A stretch of DNA of 57,465 nucleotides from Candidatus Competibacter phosphatis (GCF_012939995.1 NZ_SPMZ01000016.1:185178-242642); one strand, 5' to 3'; shown: positions 37,844 to 46,071, counted from the stretch's first letter. Numbers and translations: made by a program. Notes: generated by a model not told the origin, from the letters alone.

Positions 37844-38142
37844 CAGCGTTCCCTATCAATTGAACGATGATGAATTAAACGCTGTTCATTTAAACTTGAC
37901 AAGCGGGATTTCGGCGGGCGGGACGAAAAAAGCGTGTGGAGGGTGACGGTTATGGATGATGAGCGTGAAAAAATGGCTAGAACGCGTCACCGCGCGGGAT
38001 TATGATTGGACAGGCGTCAACTGAACGAACAATGCCCGGTGCGGTTGGAGGGGAGGGGCGTGGTTCGGGGTTTGATCCTGTTTCAATCCGCTTATCTTGC
38101 TATGGTGTGGGATGGGTGGAACGGGATAATAATTTGTTAGGG
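37801..38142. repeat. ~342-bp direct repeat, copy 1 (endolysin 5' end to core site)
   Basis: Aligns over its whole length with 39531-39874 with scattered mismatches and small indels. It contains, on the minus strand, the first 15 codons of the endolysin and its upstream region, and ends on the plus strand in ATAATAATTTGTTAGGG, an integron-type core site (38136-38142). A minus-strand gene, a spacer and a core site followed by plus-strand cassettes imitate the intI-attI-cassette layout. Confidence 0.85.
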
Positions 38143-38168
38143 CCGAAGAGACGGGCTGAAGAGACGCC

Positions 38169-38960
38169 ATGAAGCATCCTATTCCTGTCATCGCCTACGA
38201 GCATGCGGAAGCAACTCGCGATAGGGTCACGGTCTATGACTTTTGTGAAATCAGGGATATCGATAGTCTCAGGATCTGCCCATACTGCAAGTCTTCATAC
38301 ATTCAATTCCCAGAGCACACGGATGACGAAGGACTCTGTCAGTGCGGGTATTGCGGCTGGTGGAAACTATTAGACCTGAAAGAGGTGTCTCATGGTTTTG
38401 GCGCCGAAGACATACAATCAATATCTGCAATCGCAAAGGAGTTCAAAGTTAGCTCTCTTGATGTTCCCATACGAGCACTCCGAAGCTATCTTATGCGCCA
38501 TCCACGAGACATCGTACACGTTGATCCAAAGGTTTTTGAGAGACTAATAGCAGATTGTCTACGAGATGCGTTCAATCCATGCGAGGTAATCCACGTTGGC
38601 CGCAGTGACGACGGCGGAATAGATCTTAAACTCATTCTTGCCAACGACGCGTGCTATCTCGTGCAAGTCAAGAGGCGTAGCTTTCTAGATAGAAAAGAAG
38701 GAGTGGAGGTCGTACGCTCTCTGAATGGTGTCCTATTTAAAGAGGGAATACCGAGGGGCATGGTCATCACAACCGCTCATGCGTTCACGCCGAGAGCCCA
38801 TGAGAGCACCCAGATCGCCACACCGACGTCGGTTCCATACGACATGAAACTTGTTGCCTTTGACGAAGTGATTTCAATGCTAAAGCTGAAGCCGATCTTT
38901 CCTTACGAACCATGGAAACGATTCTCCTTCCGTGACAATGGAATTGAAAGACAACCCTAA
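38169..38960 (+). CDS. Mrr-like restriction endonuclease with zinc ribbon (cassette gene)
   Basis: A 263-residue protein. The N-terminal four-Cys zinc ribbon has CPYCKSSYIQF then CQCGYCGWW. After a helical linker, a PD-(D/E)xK nuclease of the Mrr_cat type shows FERLIADCLRDAF, VGRSDDGGIDLKLIL and YLVQVKRRS (the D...QxK catalytic set), followed by VRSLNGVLFKEGIPRGMVITTAHAFTPRA. Mrr enzymes cut modified or foreign DNA; a defence role is likely (inference). It starts 27 bases after the GTTAGGG core and ends at an attC, so it is a complete cassette. Confidence 0.85.
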   Translation: MKHPIPVIAYEHAEATRDRVTVYDFCEIRDIDSLRICPYCKSSYIQFPEHTDDEGLCQCGYCGWWKLLDLKEVSHGFGAEDIQSISAIAKEFKVSSLDVPIRALRSYLMRHPRDIVHVDPKVFERLIADCLRDAFNPCEVIHVGRSDDGGIDLKLILANDACYLVQVKRRSFLDRKEGVEVVRSLNGVLFKEGIPRGMVITTAHAFTPRAHESTQIATPTSVPYDMKLVAFDEVISMLKLKPIFPYEPWKRFSFRDNGIERQP

Positions 38961-39030
38961 CAACGCCCTGCAATCGGATTGCCTCCAGCGCTCGCGCGCT
39001 TCCGGCAACCGTTGAGGGTGGGCGTTAGCC
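38955..39030 (+). other. attC site A
   Basis: Starts with CCCTAACAACGCCC and ends with GGGTGGGCGTTAGCC. The interior TCGGATTGCC and GGCAACCG form the inner pair around CTCCAGCGCTCGCGCGCTTC. The arms pair with extrahelical bases, as in canonical 60-80-bp attC sites. Confidence 0.85.
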
Positions 39031-39046
39031 ATTGGAAGAAAAAAGC

Positions 39047-39480
39047 ATGTTAGATAAAGAAGCAATGATTCGTTGGCAAGGGTATGCACGAGAAAGCCGT
39101 ACAGCCGTCAATTCTCATTTTTTGGCATATGCCGCAGCCATACTAGCGTTTCAGGCGTCAGTTCTAGTTGATGAAGATGTAGCAAAAATAGATTGGTCAT
39201 ATGCATATATCTTTAGTGGTTTCTTAGCTATTTTTTTCACTTGTGATTGGTAGCGTTGTCGTTCTGGTTCGGTTACGCGATGCACGCTTAACTGCCAGAA
39301 TCGCTAGGTATCGCGATTCAAAAGAACAAGAAGTGGAAATTGATGCATTGAGGAGCCAAACGGATATTCTCGGCAAATGGACAAATAGGCTAATTCCAGC
39401 ACAGGTCATTGCCTTCACTTTTTTCTGCAATTCTATTTGTTGTTTGGGTTGTTGGCTCCCATTCGGATAAATTAGCGTGA
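39047..39480 (+). pseudogene. Small membrane protein cassette with two frameshifts
   Basis: Three frames join into one protein of about 145 residues: MLDKEAMIRWQGYARESRTA, a TM (FLAYAAAILAFQASVLV), a second TM region around IFSGFLAIFF-SLVIGSVVVLV, a charged cytoplasmic segment, then a last TM, FTFF-SAILFVVWVVGS, ending HSDKLA. Frames break in T7 (39231-39237) and T6 (39419-39424); one extra T in each repairs both. GGAAG precedes ATG 39047. The repaired stop at 39478-39480 lies seven bases before a half attC. Function unknown. Confidence 0.55.
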
Positions 39481-39486
39481 ATTATT

Positions 39487-39530
39487 GGCTAACAAAGAAA
39501 ATCAACACGGATCGCAAATTCCACTGCGCT
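39487..39530 (+). other. Left half of an attC site, truncated by repeat copy 2
   Basis: GGCTAACAAAGAAAATCAACACGGATCGCAAATTCC has a good left core and resembles the left arm of attC site 1 (AAATCAACACGGA). The matching right arm and core are missing. The sequence passes directly into the ~342-bp repeat. Confidence 0.6.
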
Positions 39531-39874
39531 CCTCCGACAAAATGGCGCGTACGCAACGGTCAAAGGTTTCCATCAGCGTTCCCCATCAATTGAACGACGA
39601 TGAATTAAACGATGTTCATTTCAACTTGACAAGCGAGTTTTCGGCGGGCGGGACGAAAAAAAGCCTGTGGAGGGTGACGGTTATGAATGAGGAGCGGGAA
39701 AAAAGTGGCTAGAAAGCGTCACCGCGCGGGGCTATGATTGGACAGTCGTCAACTGAACGAACAATGCCCGGTGCGGTTCGGGGTGAGGGGCGCAGTTCGG
39801 GGTTCGATCCTGGTCCGATCCGTTTATCTTGCCATGGAGCAAGATAAGCAGAACCGTATAATAATTTGTTAGGC
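39531..39874. repeat. ~342-bp direct repeat, copy 2
   Basis: Second copy of 37801-38142. It keeps the first 15 codons of the minus-strand endolysin (METFDRCVRAILSEE), after which the half attC interrupts the gene, so only a 5' stub remains. It ends in ATAATAATTTGTTAGGC with the core at 39868-39874. A 9-bp hairpin (TTATCTTGC/GCAAGATAA) near the core is intact here but broken in copy 1. Confidence 0.85.
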
Positions 39875-39896
39875 GCAAGAAAATTGGAGGCTCTTG

Positions 39897-40508
39897 ATGG
39901 ATTTGTTTACCAAGTTTAACCGAAAAAGTATCGATGACAGACAAATCGATACACTTATAGGGATAAGTAAAGGTCTCGTGGCTGATGGTAAAATAAATCA
40001 ATTAGAAGCCGAATTTCTCTTAAGCTGGCTAATTCAAGCCCGTCAAAATACAGACAACCCGGTAATAATAAATCTACTAGATAAAGTTAATTCTATGCTG
40101 GAGGATGGGGTCTTAGATCTAGATGAATCTGCCGAGCTACTCAGTATCCTGCATAAAATTAATGGCGAACCATCTGAAATAGGTGAGTTAGCAAAAACAA
40201 CATCTCTCCCAATAGACCGTCCACTCCCATCTGTAACATTTGAAGGTATGGAATTTCTTTTTACAGGCACTTGTGCATATGGCACGAGAAAACAATGTCA
40301 GGCTGCAATAGAGTCACTTGGCGGAGTAAATGCAAAAGGGGTAACAAAGAAACTTAATTATCTAGTACTGGGTACTTATGTTACCGATAGCTGGGCGCAT
40401 GAAACATATGGCAGAAAAATAGAAAAAGCCATGCAATATCGAGAAGAAGGTATGCCCCTTGTAATTATCACTGAAGAGCATTGGGTAAATGAAGGTGGTC
40501 TTTCATAA
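39897..40508 (+). CDS. TerB-like plus BRCT domain protein (cassette gene)
   Basis: A 203-residue protein. The N-terminal half is helical and TerB-like (DTLIGISKGLVADGKINQLEAEFLLSWL, MLEDGVLDLDESAELLSIL). The C-terminal half is a BRCT domain (GMEFLFTGTCAYGTRKQCQAAIESLGG..TKKLNYLVLGTYV..WAHETYGRKIEKAMQYREEGMPLVIITEEHW), as in NAD-dependent ligase or RFC. BRCT domains bind DNA ends or phosphopeptides. ATG 39897 has GGAGG six bases upstream. It lies between the repeat core and attC site C. A DNA-related role is likely; no catalytic domain is present. Confidence 0.75.
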   Translation: MDLFTKFNRKSIDDRQIDTLIGISKGLVADGKINQLEAEFLLSWLIQARQNTDNPVIINLLDKVNSMLEDGVLDLDESAELLSILHKINGEPSEIGELAKTTSLPIDRPLPSVTFEGMEFLFTGTCAYGTRKQCQAAIESLGGVNAKGVTKKLNYLVLGTYVTDSWAHETYGRKIEKAMQYREEGMPLVIITEEHWVNEGGLS

Positions 40509-40513
40509 ATATC

Positions 40514-40583
40514 GCCTAACGAGGCGCTCCACCAGACCAAAAACCGCGATATAGTTTTCGCCAGGTGAGCTTGATCGTTAGGT
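40514..40583 (+). other. attC site C
   Basis: A 70-bp site with GCCTAACGAGGCGCTCCACC on the left and GGTGAGCTTGATCGTTAGGT on the right, pairing with bulges around an AT-rich middle. Perfect RYYYAAC and GTTRRRY cores. Confidence 0.85.
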
Positions 40584-40602
40584 GCTATGAAGTGCGGTAT
40601 CG

Positions 40603-40857
40603 GTGAAGATCAGAGCGATTCTTTCCAGTCGTACTTTCTATTTGGCTTGGGCGTTGATATCTGCGTTGGGATTGGCCATCGCATCTTACATAGATCCATA
40701 TATCTTCGGGTTTACCGCTTGCGCCGCTGCTTTTGTTTCCGGATTCTTGGTCCTGGTGTCGGTCGTTATGGGTTGGCATAGCTTGATGTGGGCTATCGTT
40801 TGCGCAATTCCTACAGCGTTGGCATTTATGCTTCTTTCCACATACAACTGGGCATAG
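40603..40857 (+). CDS. Small membrane protein (cassette gene)
   Basis: An 84-residue protein from GTG 40603, 20 bases after the attC core. Three TM segments are predicted: FYLAWALISALGLAIASYI, GFTACAAAFVSGFLVLVSVV and LMWAIVCAIPTALAFMLLS. No family is recognised. It ends seven bases before attC site D. A different overlapping frame (40587-40781) is less membrane-like and is not preferred. Confidence 0.6.
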   Translation: MKIRAILSSRTFYLAWALISALGLAIASYIDPYIFGFTACAAAFVSGFLVLVSVVMGWHSLMWAIVCAIPTALAFMLLSTYNWA

Positions 40858-40863
40858 CATGGC

Positions 40864-40925
40864 ACCTAACCCCTCGCTGAAGCCGACCGTCGCTGACATG
40901 CCGGCCGCTTGGTTCGACGTTAGCG
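40864..40925 (+). other. attC site D
   Basis: A 62-bp site, ACCTAACCCCTCGCTGAAGC on the left and GGTTCGACGTTAGCG on the right, with CCGACCGTCGC and a GGCCGCTTGG inner arm. Clear paired cores. Confidence 0.8.
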
Positions 40926-40940
40926 AGCAAAGGATAGAGC

Positions 40941-41580
40941 ATGTATATTCCTAAGCAATTTGAAGAGCCGCGAATCGATGTCATGCACGAGCTTATCCGT
41001 GCATATCTGTTGGCGACTCTGGTTACACACTCTTCAAATGGGCTAAACGCAAATCACATTCCGCTGCATTTGTCTCAGTCGCCAGCACCCTATGGCGCGT
41101 TGCAGGGTCCATATAGCCCGAGCGAATCCATTGTTTGGAGAAATTTCCGATGGCATTGAAACGTTGACCATCTTCCATGGTCCCGACTCCTACATAACGC
41201 CTTCGTGGTACGCCATCGGAAAGGTTGTGCCCACCTGGAATTATGCCGTCGTGCATGCTTATGGCGTTCTGCGCGTCGTAGATAATGCGTCGTGGTTGCG
41301 TGCACAACTTGATGCTCTCACCGAGCACAATGAATCGTCCTTTCCAGAACCATGGGCGGTCTCCGACGCACCACCTGAATATATCGAAAGAATCATGGCG
41401 GCCATAGTTGGTGTAGAAATGGTAATCACAAAGTTGCTTGGTAAATGGAAAGTCAGCCAGAACCAACCAGCGCAAGATCAAGTCGGCGTAATTTCAGGTT
41501 TGAAGGCAAGCAGCCTTCCGGAATCAGAAGCAATGGCTGCTTTGGTAGAAACACAGGGCTGTTCAATGCTTCTCAACTGA
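40941..41580 (+). pseudogene. PaiB-like FMN-binding protein, frameshifted and 3' disrupted by an IS
   Basis: MYIPKQFEEPRIDVMHELIRAYLLATLVTH begins a PaiB/FMN-binding negative regulator. The frame breaks at CC 41109-41110. Deleting one C joins SPAPYGALQG to HIARANPLFGEISDG, then FHGPDSYITPSWYAIGKVVPTWNYAVVHAYG, all conserved in the family. The C terminus runs into the left end of the ISAs1 element (from 41554) and stops inside it, so the final residues and the cassette attC are lost. GTTAGCGAGCAAAGG before the ATG is the cassette core and ribosome site. Confidence 0.75.
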
Positions 41581-42740
41581 TGCATTCTACGGATTTTTCA
41601 GATCATAGGATGCACTGATGCTCTTGCCGATCTTTCTCGCCGCGATACCCGATCATCGCCGTCCCCAAGGTCGGCGGTATGGCTTGGAGCACTTGTTGTT
41701 GTTCAGCATTCTCGCGATCCTGTCGGACGCCACGTCGTACCGCAAGATTCAGCGCTTCATCGCGGCTCGGCTACCGCAGTTGAACGCACTCTGCGGGCTG
41801 CACTGGAAACGAGCGCCGGCCCATACCGCGATCCGCTACGCCTTGCGGGGGTTAGACCCCGTCGATGTTGAAAGCGCTTTTCGGGGTCACGCGGCGGTGC
41901 TCGCCGGTTCACCGGCTGACCGGACCCTGATCGCGCTGGATGGCAAAACCTTGCGCGGCAGTTTTGATCGGTTCCAGGATCAGAAGGCGCTGTAAGTTCT
42001 CAGCGCCCTGACCACGGACCGGACGTTGATCCTGGGGCATGTGCTGATCGGCGCGGCCGACAAGTCCCATGAAATTCCGGCGGCGCGGCAACTCATTCAC
42101 GAACTCGGTCTCACCGGGCGGCTGTTCACCCTCGACGCGTTGCATTGCCAAAAAAACAGTTGAATCCGTCATGGCGACCGGTAATCACCTCCTGGTACCC
42201 GTGAAAGCCAACCAGCCCACGCTGCTCCAACACCTCACCGAGACCTATCTCGCACAGCCACCCCAGGACCGGCACCACACCCACGAGATCGGTCGCCATC
42301 ACCGTATCGAACGGCGTTTAACTCAGACTTGGTACTTACCGCTTGAGGTCGGCACCGAGGATTGGCACGCTCATTTTTGCACTTTGGTCGAAATCCAGGG
42401 CCACACCGACGTGTTCGATACCCGTCAAAAAGACTGGGTATCCCGTCAAGAAACAGCCTATTACGTGTCCACCGCAACCTTATCGGCGGCCCACGCCGCC
42501 CACGCCGTCCGCGCCCATTGGAGCATCGAGAACCGTCTTCACTATGTTCGGGATGTCACCTTGGGTGAGGATGCCAGCCGCATCCGCCATAACCCCGGGA
42601 TCTTTGCCTTGCTACGTAGCTTTGCCCTCAACCTGTTGCGTTTTAATGGCATCAGTAATATCAGCTTGGGCCTCTACGACAATGCCCTCAACTTCGACCG
42701 GCTCCTCGCCTACCAAGGACTCTAGCGTTGAACAGCCTTG
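41554..42740 (+). mobile_element. ISAs1-family insertion sequence
   Basis: Terminal inverted repeats CAGGGCTGTTCAATGCT (41554-41570) and the complement of AGCGTTGAACAGCCTTG (42724-42740) differ at two positions and enclose about 1.19 kb, normal for ISAs1. No matching target duplication is visible in the flanking 8-10 bases. This suggests recombination after insertion. Confidence 0.85.
41618..42725 (+). pseudogene. ISAs1 transposase, inactivated
   Basis: MLLPIFLAAIPDHRRPQGRRYGLEHLLLFSILAIL is the ISAs1 N-terminal domain. TLIALDGKTLRGS holds the first catalytic Asp, TLDALHCQK the second, and HWSIENRLHYVRDVTLGEDASRIR the Glu region. A TAA stop after QDQKAL (41993-41995) and a frameshift in A7 at 42150-42156 interrupt it. 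The second looks like the other homopolymer indels; the first may be real. Confidence 0.85.
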
Positions 42741-42854
42741 AGCCCGACCGCACGCACTGACCGCACTCAAACACAGCACGAACTCGCCGAAAGGAGCATG
42801 AAAAACCGACAGAGTTCGTTGTTTGTCGATAGGGTACCATGCGGTTGTATTTCC

Positions 42855-42900
42855 TTCTGGCTTGTGACACACTTAAATTCTGGCTTGTGACACACTCAAA
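42855..42900. repeat. Tandem 23-bp repeat upstream of the RiPP-like locus
   Basis: Two adjacent copies of TTCTGGCTTGTGACACACTT..., identical except one base, occupy 42855-42877 and 42878-42900, about 80 bases before the candidate precursor gene. They could be regulator-binding iterons or leftover IS-end sequence. Confidence 0.6.
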
Positions 42901-42978
42901 GTGAGCTTGTTTCCGTGCCAAGAGTAACTGCTTCATTTTAAGGTGTTAAATTTTATTCAGAAACTCAAGGAGAAATTT

Positions 42979-43077
42979 ATGATTTCGAACAGTCAGCTTT
43001 CTTCGCGTCTTGCTCGTGCCTCCACCGTGCTGCACAAAAAGCACCGTGAAGGCGGTGATTTTAATCGAAAAAGATAA
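42979..43077 (+). CDS. Candidate RiPP precursor peptide (32 aa)
   Basis: A short gene from ATG 42979 with a strong AAGGAG site six bases upstream. The peptide begins MISNSQLSSRLARASTVLH (leader-like) and ends HREGGDFNRKR. It lies 130 bases ahead of a radical SAM/SPASM maturase on the same strand, the usual place for a precursor. The C-terminal part follows a GG and holds one aromatic residue (Phe28) followed by Asn-Arg and several basic residues. Three-residue cyclophane maturases act on an aromatic-x-x motif, and peptide arginases convert Arg to ornithine. Arg23, Arg30 and Arg32 would be candidate sites (inference). Too short for routine gene callers. Confidence 0.55.
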   Translation: MISNSQLSSRLARASTVLHKKHREGGDFNRKR

Positions 43078-43149
43078 GACAAGTGGAAAGGTGCAGATGA
43101 GTTGGGGATCGGCGATGCGCCGTTGATGGTTGTTTGATCTAGTTATAAG

Positions 43150-43178
43150 GCGTGACGATCACTTCGTAATCGTCACGC
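43150..43178 (+). promoter_or_regulatory. Stem-loop between precursor and maturase genes
   Basis: GCGTGACGAT and ATCGTCACGC form a perfect 10-bp stem with a 9-base loop (CACTTCGTA), and no U tract follows. A stable hairpin in this position often stabilises the upstream precursor mRNA or reduces maturase expression. Confidence 0.6.
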
Positions 43179-43206
43179 TTCCCGACCGCAAAATTCTGGT
43201 GTTGCT

Positions 43207-44455
43207 GTGTTCTTCACAAGCGAGCCTTACCACCTCAAACCAGTCGAGCAGTTAGTGCTGCAAGGCACGTCATTCTGCAACATTGATTGCACATACTGCG
43301 ATCTCAGCAAAGAGAGCAGACGTACAAAATCTCGAATGCCACTCGATCTAGTCCTAAAGTTGATCCGTGAGCTGATCGGTGAAGCGCTGCTAGCGTCTGA
43401 GTTCATCGTCGTCTGGCACTCAGGAGAACCGTTGACGCTGCCGCCCGGCTACTATGCGGCCATGATTGAAGCGATTATCGATATGTGCGAGAAAAATGCG
43501 CCTGGCGTCGCTGTGTCGTTCGATTTTCAGACTAACGCCACCCTAATTGACAATGCTTGGTGCGATTTTTTTCGAAAAGTACGCCTCGGTTATTAACCTC
43601 GGCGTCAGCTGTGATGGACCAAAAATGCTGCACGATTCCTTTCGGGTTGATAGAAAGGGGCAGAGCACATTTGATCGCACAATGCAGGGAATTAATACGC
43701 TCGATGATCGAGGCATCAAGTACAACGCCATCGCTGTCGTTACGAGAAGGACGTTGGCGAATCCCGAAGCGTTTCTGGATTTTTTCTACGAACGACGGCG
43801 TTCTTTGATTGATTTTCATTTCAACGTGCTGGCCAGCCCCATCGCCAATAGCGGCGATCTTGAGTACGGTTCCAACGATAGAAACAAGTTCTATCAGTTC
43901 TATCGTCGCCTGTTCAACTGGTGGGAAGAAAAACGTATGGCGGGCGGTGATTTTCCTATTCGAAACCTGTCGCAAACTCTCGAACGACTAGCGATGTACG
44001 GTCATTCCGAAGCGCCATCCTACGTGTGCGAGACGAGTGCGCCCCTACGATCCCTCAATATGGATGCCGATGGAAATCTGACTACTTTCTATGCAGGATT
44101 GGACATCGGTACTGAGGCTGACCGATACGGCGATGGATCCGGTCTAGCGCTCGGTAATATTCGGCGCTCTTCGCTTGCCGGCATGCTCCGATCATCCAAG
44201 CTCGCAGCGATGGTAGACGACTTCGACAAAAGCCACCAACGTTGCGCCGCGAAATGCGAGTACTTTTCTGTCTGCCCCGGCGGTTTCGAGTTGATACAGT
44301 GGCGCGATGAAAATAACACTGGCCACGATACTCCAGAAACTGTCGAATGTCTGGTACATGTAAAGACCTTGATTGATGCTGCGCTCGATTTCATCGACTC
44401 GGCTGATCGCAGGCTATCCGACAATCACGACGAGTATCACCAATCAACCAATTGA
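43207..44455 (+). CDS. Radical SAM/SPASM peptide maturase (single frameshift)
   Basis: About 415 residues once joined. The N-terminal radical SAM cluster is TSFCNIDCTYCDLS (Cys24, Cys28, Cys31), after VEQLVLQG. The core continues VVWHSGEPLTLP, FDFQTNATL, NLGVSCDGPKMLHDSFRVDRKG and ALGNIRRSSLAGML. The SPASM region has cysteines in YVCETSAPLRSLNMDADG, RCAAKCEYFSVCPGGFEL and ETVECLVHVK. The FCNIDCTYCDLS / DGP..HD..R set and overall size fit GrrM/AmcB-like cyclophane-forming maturases. The frame breaks in T7 at 43566-43572; deleting one T gives WCDFFEKYASVINLGVSCDG. GTG 43207 is the probable start, with no strong ribosome site. Confidence 0.85.
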
Positions 44456-44470
44456 GCCATTTGGATAGAG

Positions 44471-45484
44471 TCATACGAATGACGTATTTTTGATGTACGT
44501 GGACAGTGCATTGAGGAGCCAGTCCCAGTGACGGACGGAACAGAAGCCTGGTGAGGTGCCTATGATCCAGCGCTCGACTGTGGCGTTGGTGCGTGCAAGC
44601 TCGTCAAAGAACTTCCTCATCCGTTTAGATGCATTCTCGCGGAGCTCGTCAAGGGACAACGCGGGTTTGGTGCCTGGATTTCCGTTGTAATCGTTGATGA
44701 AGTAATCCAGATCGATATGGACGATCAGGCGGCCTTTGGGAACCGAACGCAGCAAGCGGGTGGCGTCCGACCCTCCAACGTACGTGCCTAGCTGATCGAT
44801 CGATTCCCGTGTTCGTTTCATGATGCCAGCAAACCGGGCATGAGGAAGAAGCGGTTGCGTAATCACCCGTTGCACTACAACGTATCGTTCGTGGCGGCTG
44901 TTGGCCACATGATTAAGATGCATGACGTGAACGGGTTGGGGAAGATAGTAAAGCGCGGTCACGAAACTGCCGATTCCGACGGCGCCGCTGCGAATGGCGG
45001 GCGGCCAATCGGCCGGCTTAGCTGGATCGAACGGCTGACAGGTGCCGGGGTCTTGAAGGCCATCAGAGGTCAGCACAAGCAAAGTGGCCATCATATCCGT
45101 ATGGTCATCAAGATGAATGAATACGAGCGGTTCTGGCAGCGTCTGCGTGACCAGACATCGTGAGACAAAGTATCCGGTCCAGCTGTCCTCCATACACAGA
45201 TCATAATCGGACAATTGCACATGAAACCCAGCATATTCTCCTTCAATGACTGTCGCTGGTAAAGACCTGACGATGTCGTGAAGATGCGGATCGGCATCAT
45301 GGTGGCCTAGATCGGCCCCGCATAGCACTAGCCGCAATCGATTACAGTCAATAGAGATTTTCGTGCTGCGCGCAAAAGCCTGTAGCTGTACACGAGCCAG
45401 TGCTTCGCCGAGTTTGCCGTAGGCGTCGCGATCCAGAGTCAGGTCGCACTCGGTTGTCGGTTCGAATCTATCTGTCTGGGTCAT
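44471..45484 (-). CDS. UPF0489 / peptide-arginase-like metallohydrolase
   Basis: A 337-residue protein of the arginase-fold UPF0489 family. FIHLDDHTDMM (Asp126, Asp127, His128, Asp130) and VHIDLDYFINDYNGN (Asp258, Asp260) fit the two metal-ligand motifs of this fold. SGAVGIGSFVTALYYL and VHVMHLNHV sit where UPF0489 proteins have an NWxxPAxxxGH..HVxW block. Bacterial members such as OspR deguanidinate Arg to ornithine in RiPP precursor peptides. Here it lies convergent to a radical SAM maturase, 15 bases apart, with an Arg-rich candidate precursor. It overlaps the phosphatase gene by ATGA. Family call by motif; peptide-arginase activity is inferred. Confidence 0.7.
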   Translation of the reverse strand: MTQTDRFEPTTECDLTLDRDAYGKLGEALARVQLQAFARSTKISIDCNRLRLVLCGADLGHHDADPHLHDIVRSLPATVIEGEYAGFHVQLSDYDLCMEDSWTGYFVSRCLVTQTLPEPLVFIHLDDHTDMMATLLVLTSDGLQDPGTCQPFDPAKPADWPPAIRSGAVGIGSFVTALYYLPQPVHVMHLNHVANSRHERYVVVQRVITQPLLPHARFAGIMKRTRESIDQLGTYVGGSDATRLLRSVPKGRLIVHIDLDYFINDYNGNPGTKPALSLDELRENASKRMRKFFDELARTNATVERWIIGTSPGFCSVRHWDWLLNALSTYIKNTSFV

Positions 45485-46071
45485 CTCTGAAACTCTTTGC
45501 GCGACGGTGTTTGTGGGATCAAAGTGGCATTATCAAGCATTTCGGGGCGAGGATCCTTCACCCATCGAGGGAACGTTTCCTGTACCTGTTGGTATACAAT
45601 CTGACACGCATGACGCAGTTCGCCGCTGCAACCGAGAACGTCATCACCGTGTTCGACCAGTGTCCAGTTCGGCCATACTGGATCTCTGACCGCGCGCACA
45701 CGCCGAAACGCCTCCAGCGGCGAGTAACCTAGCCGAACGAGAAGGATCGCCGCCGCTGCCGCCGAGCGAGAGCGCCCCATGTGACAATGTACCAGCAAAT
45801 GTGATAGATGCTTTCTGTTCAGCGTATCTGCATAGCAACAGAGTGCCACCACATCCTCGCGTGCAGGTGCGCGTCTGCCGGCGGTCGAATCGAGCGCGTC
45901 ATGGATTTCTATGACCAAATGACGTCCGTCGCCAGTGTCCTGAAGGGCCCATAACAACACCGTACCCGGGTCGATAAGCGAAACGACATGGCTGACAGAC
46001 TTCAGTAGCATGTGGTTGACTTCGTCCAGACCAAGTACGGAAAGGCGGAATTCGAATGGCATACGTGACAT
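45481..46071 (-). CDS. Dual-specificity / tyrosine phosphatase-like protein
   Basis: Contains LLVHCHMGRSRSAAAAAILLVRLGYSPLEAFRRVR, i.e. the CxxxxxRS phosphatase loop (HCHMGRSRS) and the helix that follows in DSP/PTP folds. DEVNHMLLKSVSHVVSLIDPG matches the N-terminal strand-helix of DSPs. I take M at 46071 as start (MSRMPFEF), since the longer frame enters the divergent promoter; 46062 is an alternative. The stop overlaps the start of the arginase-like gene (ATGA), so the two are translated together. A phosphatase is unusual in a RiPP locus. It may act on a phosphorylated intermediate or serve regulation. Confidence 0.75.
   Translation of the reverse strand: MSRMPFEFRLSVLGLDEVNHMLLKSVSHVVSLIDPGTVLLWALQDTGDGRHLVIEIHDALDSTAGRRAPAREDVVALCCYADTLNRKHLSHLLVHCHMGRSRSAAAAAILLVRLGYSPLEAFRRVRAVRDPVWPNWTLVEHGDDVLGCSGELRHACQIVYQQVQETFPRWVKDPRPEMLDNATLIPQTPSRKEFQR

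Noticed and set aside
37850..37950. TTGACA inside the 342-bp repeat as an integron Pc promoter
   Set aside because: TTGACA is present in both copies, but no acceptable -10 lies 16-18 bases downstream.
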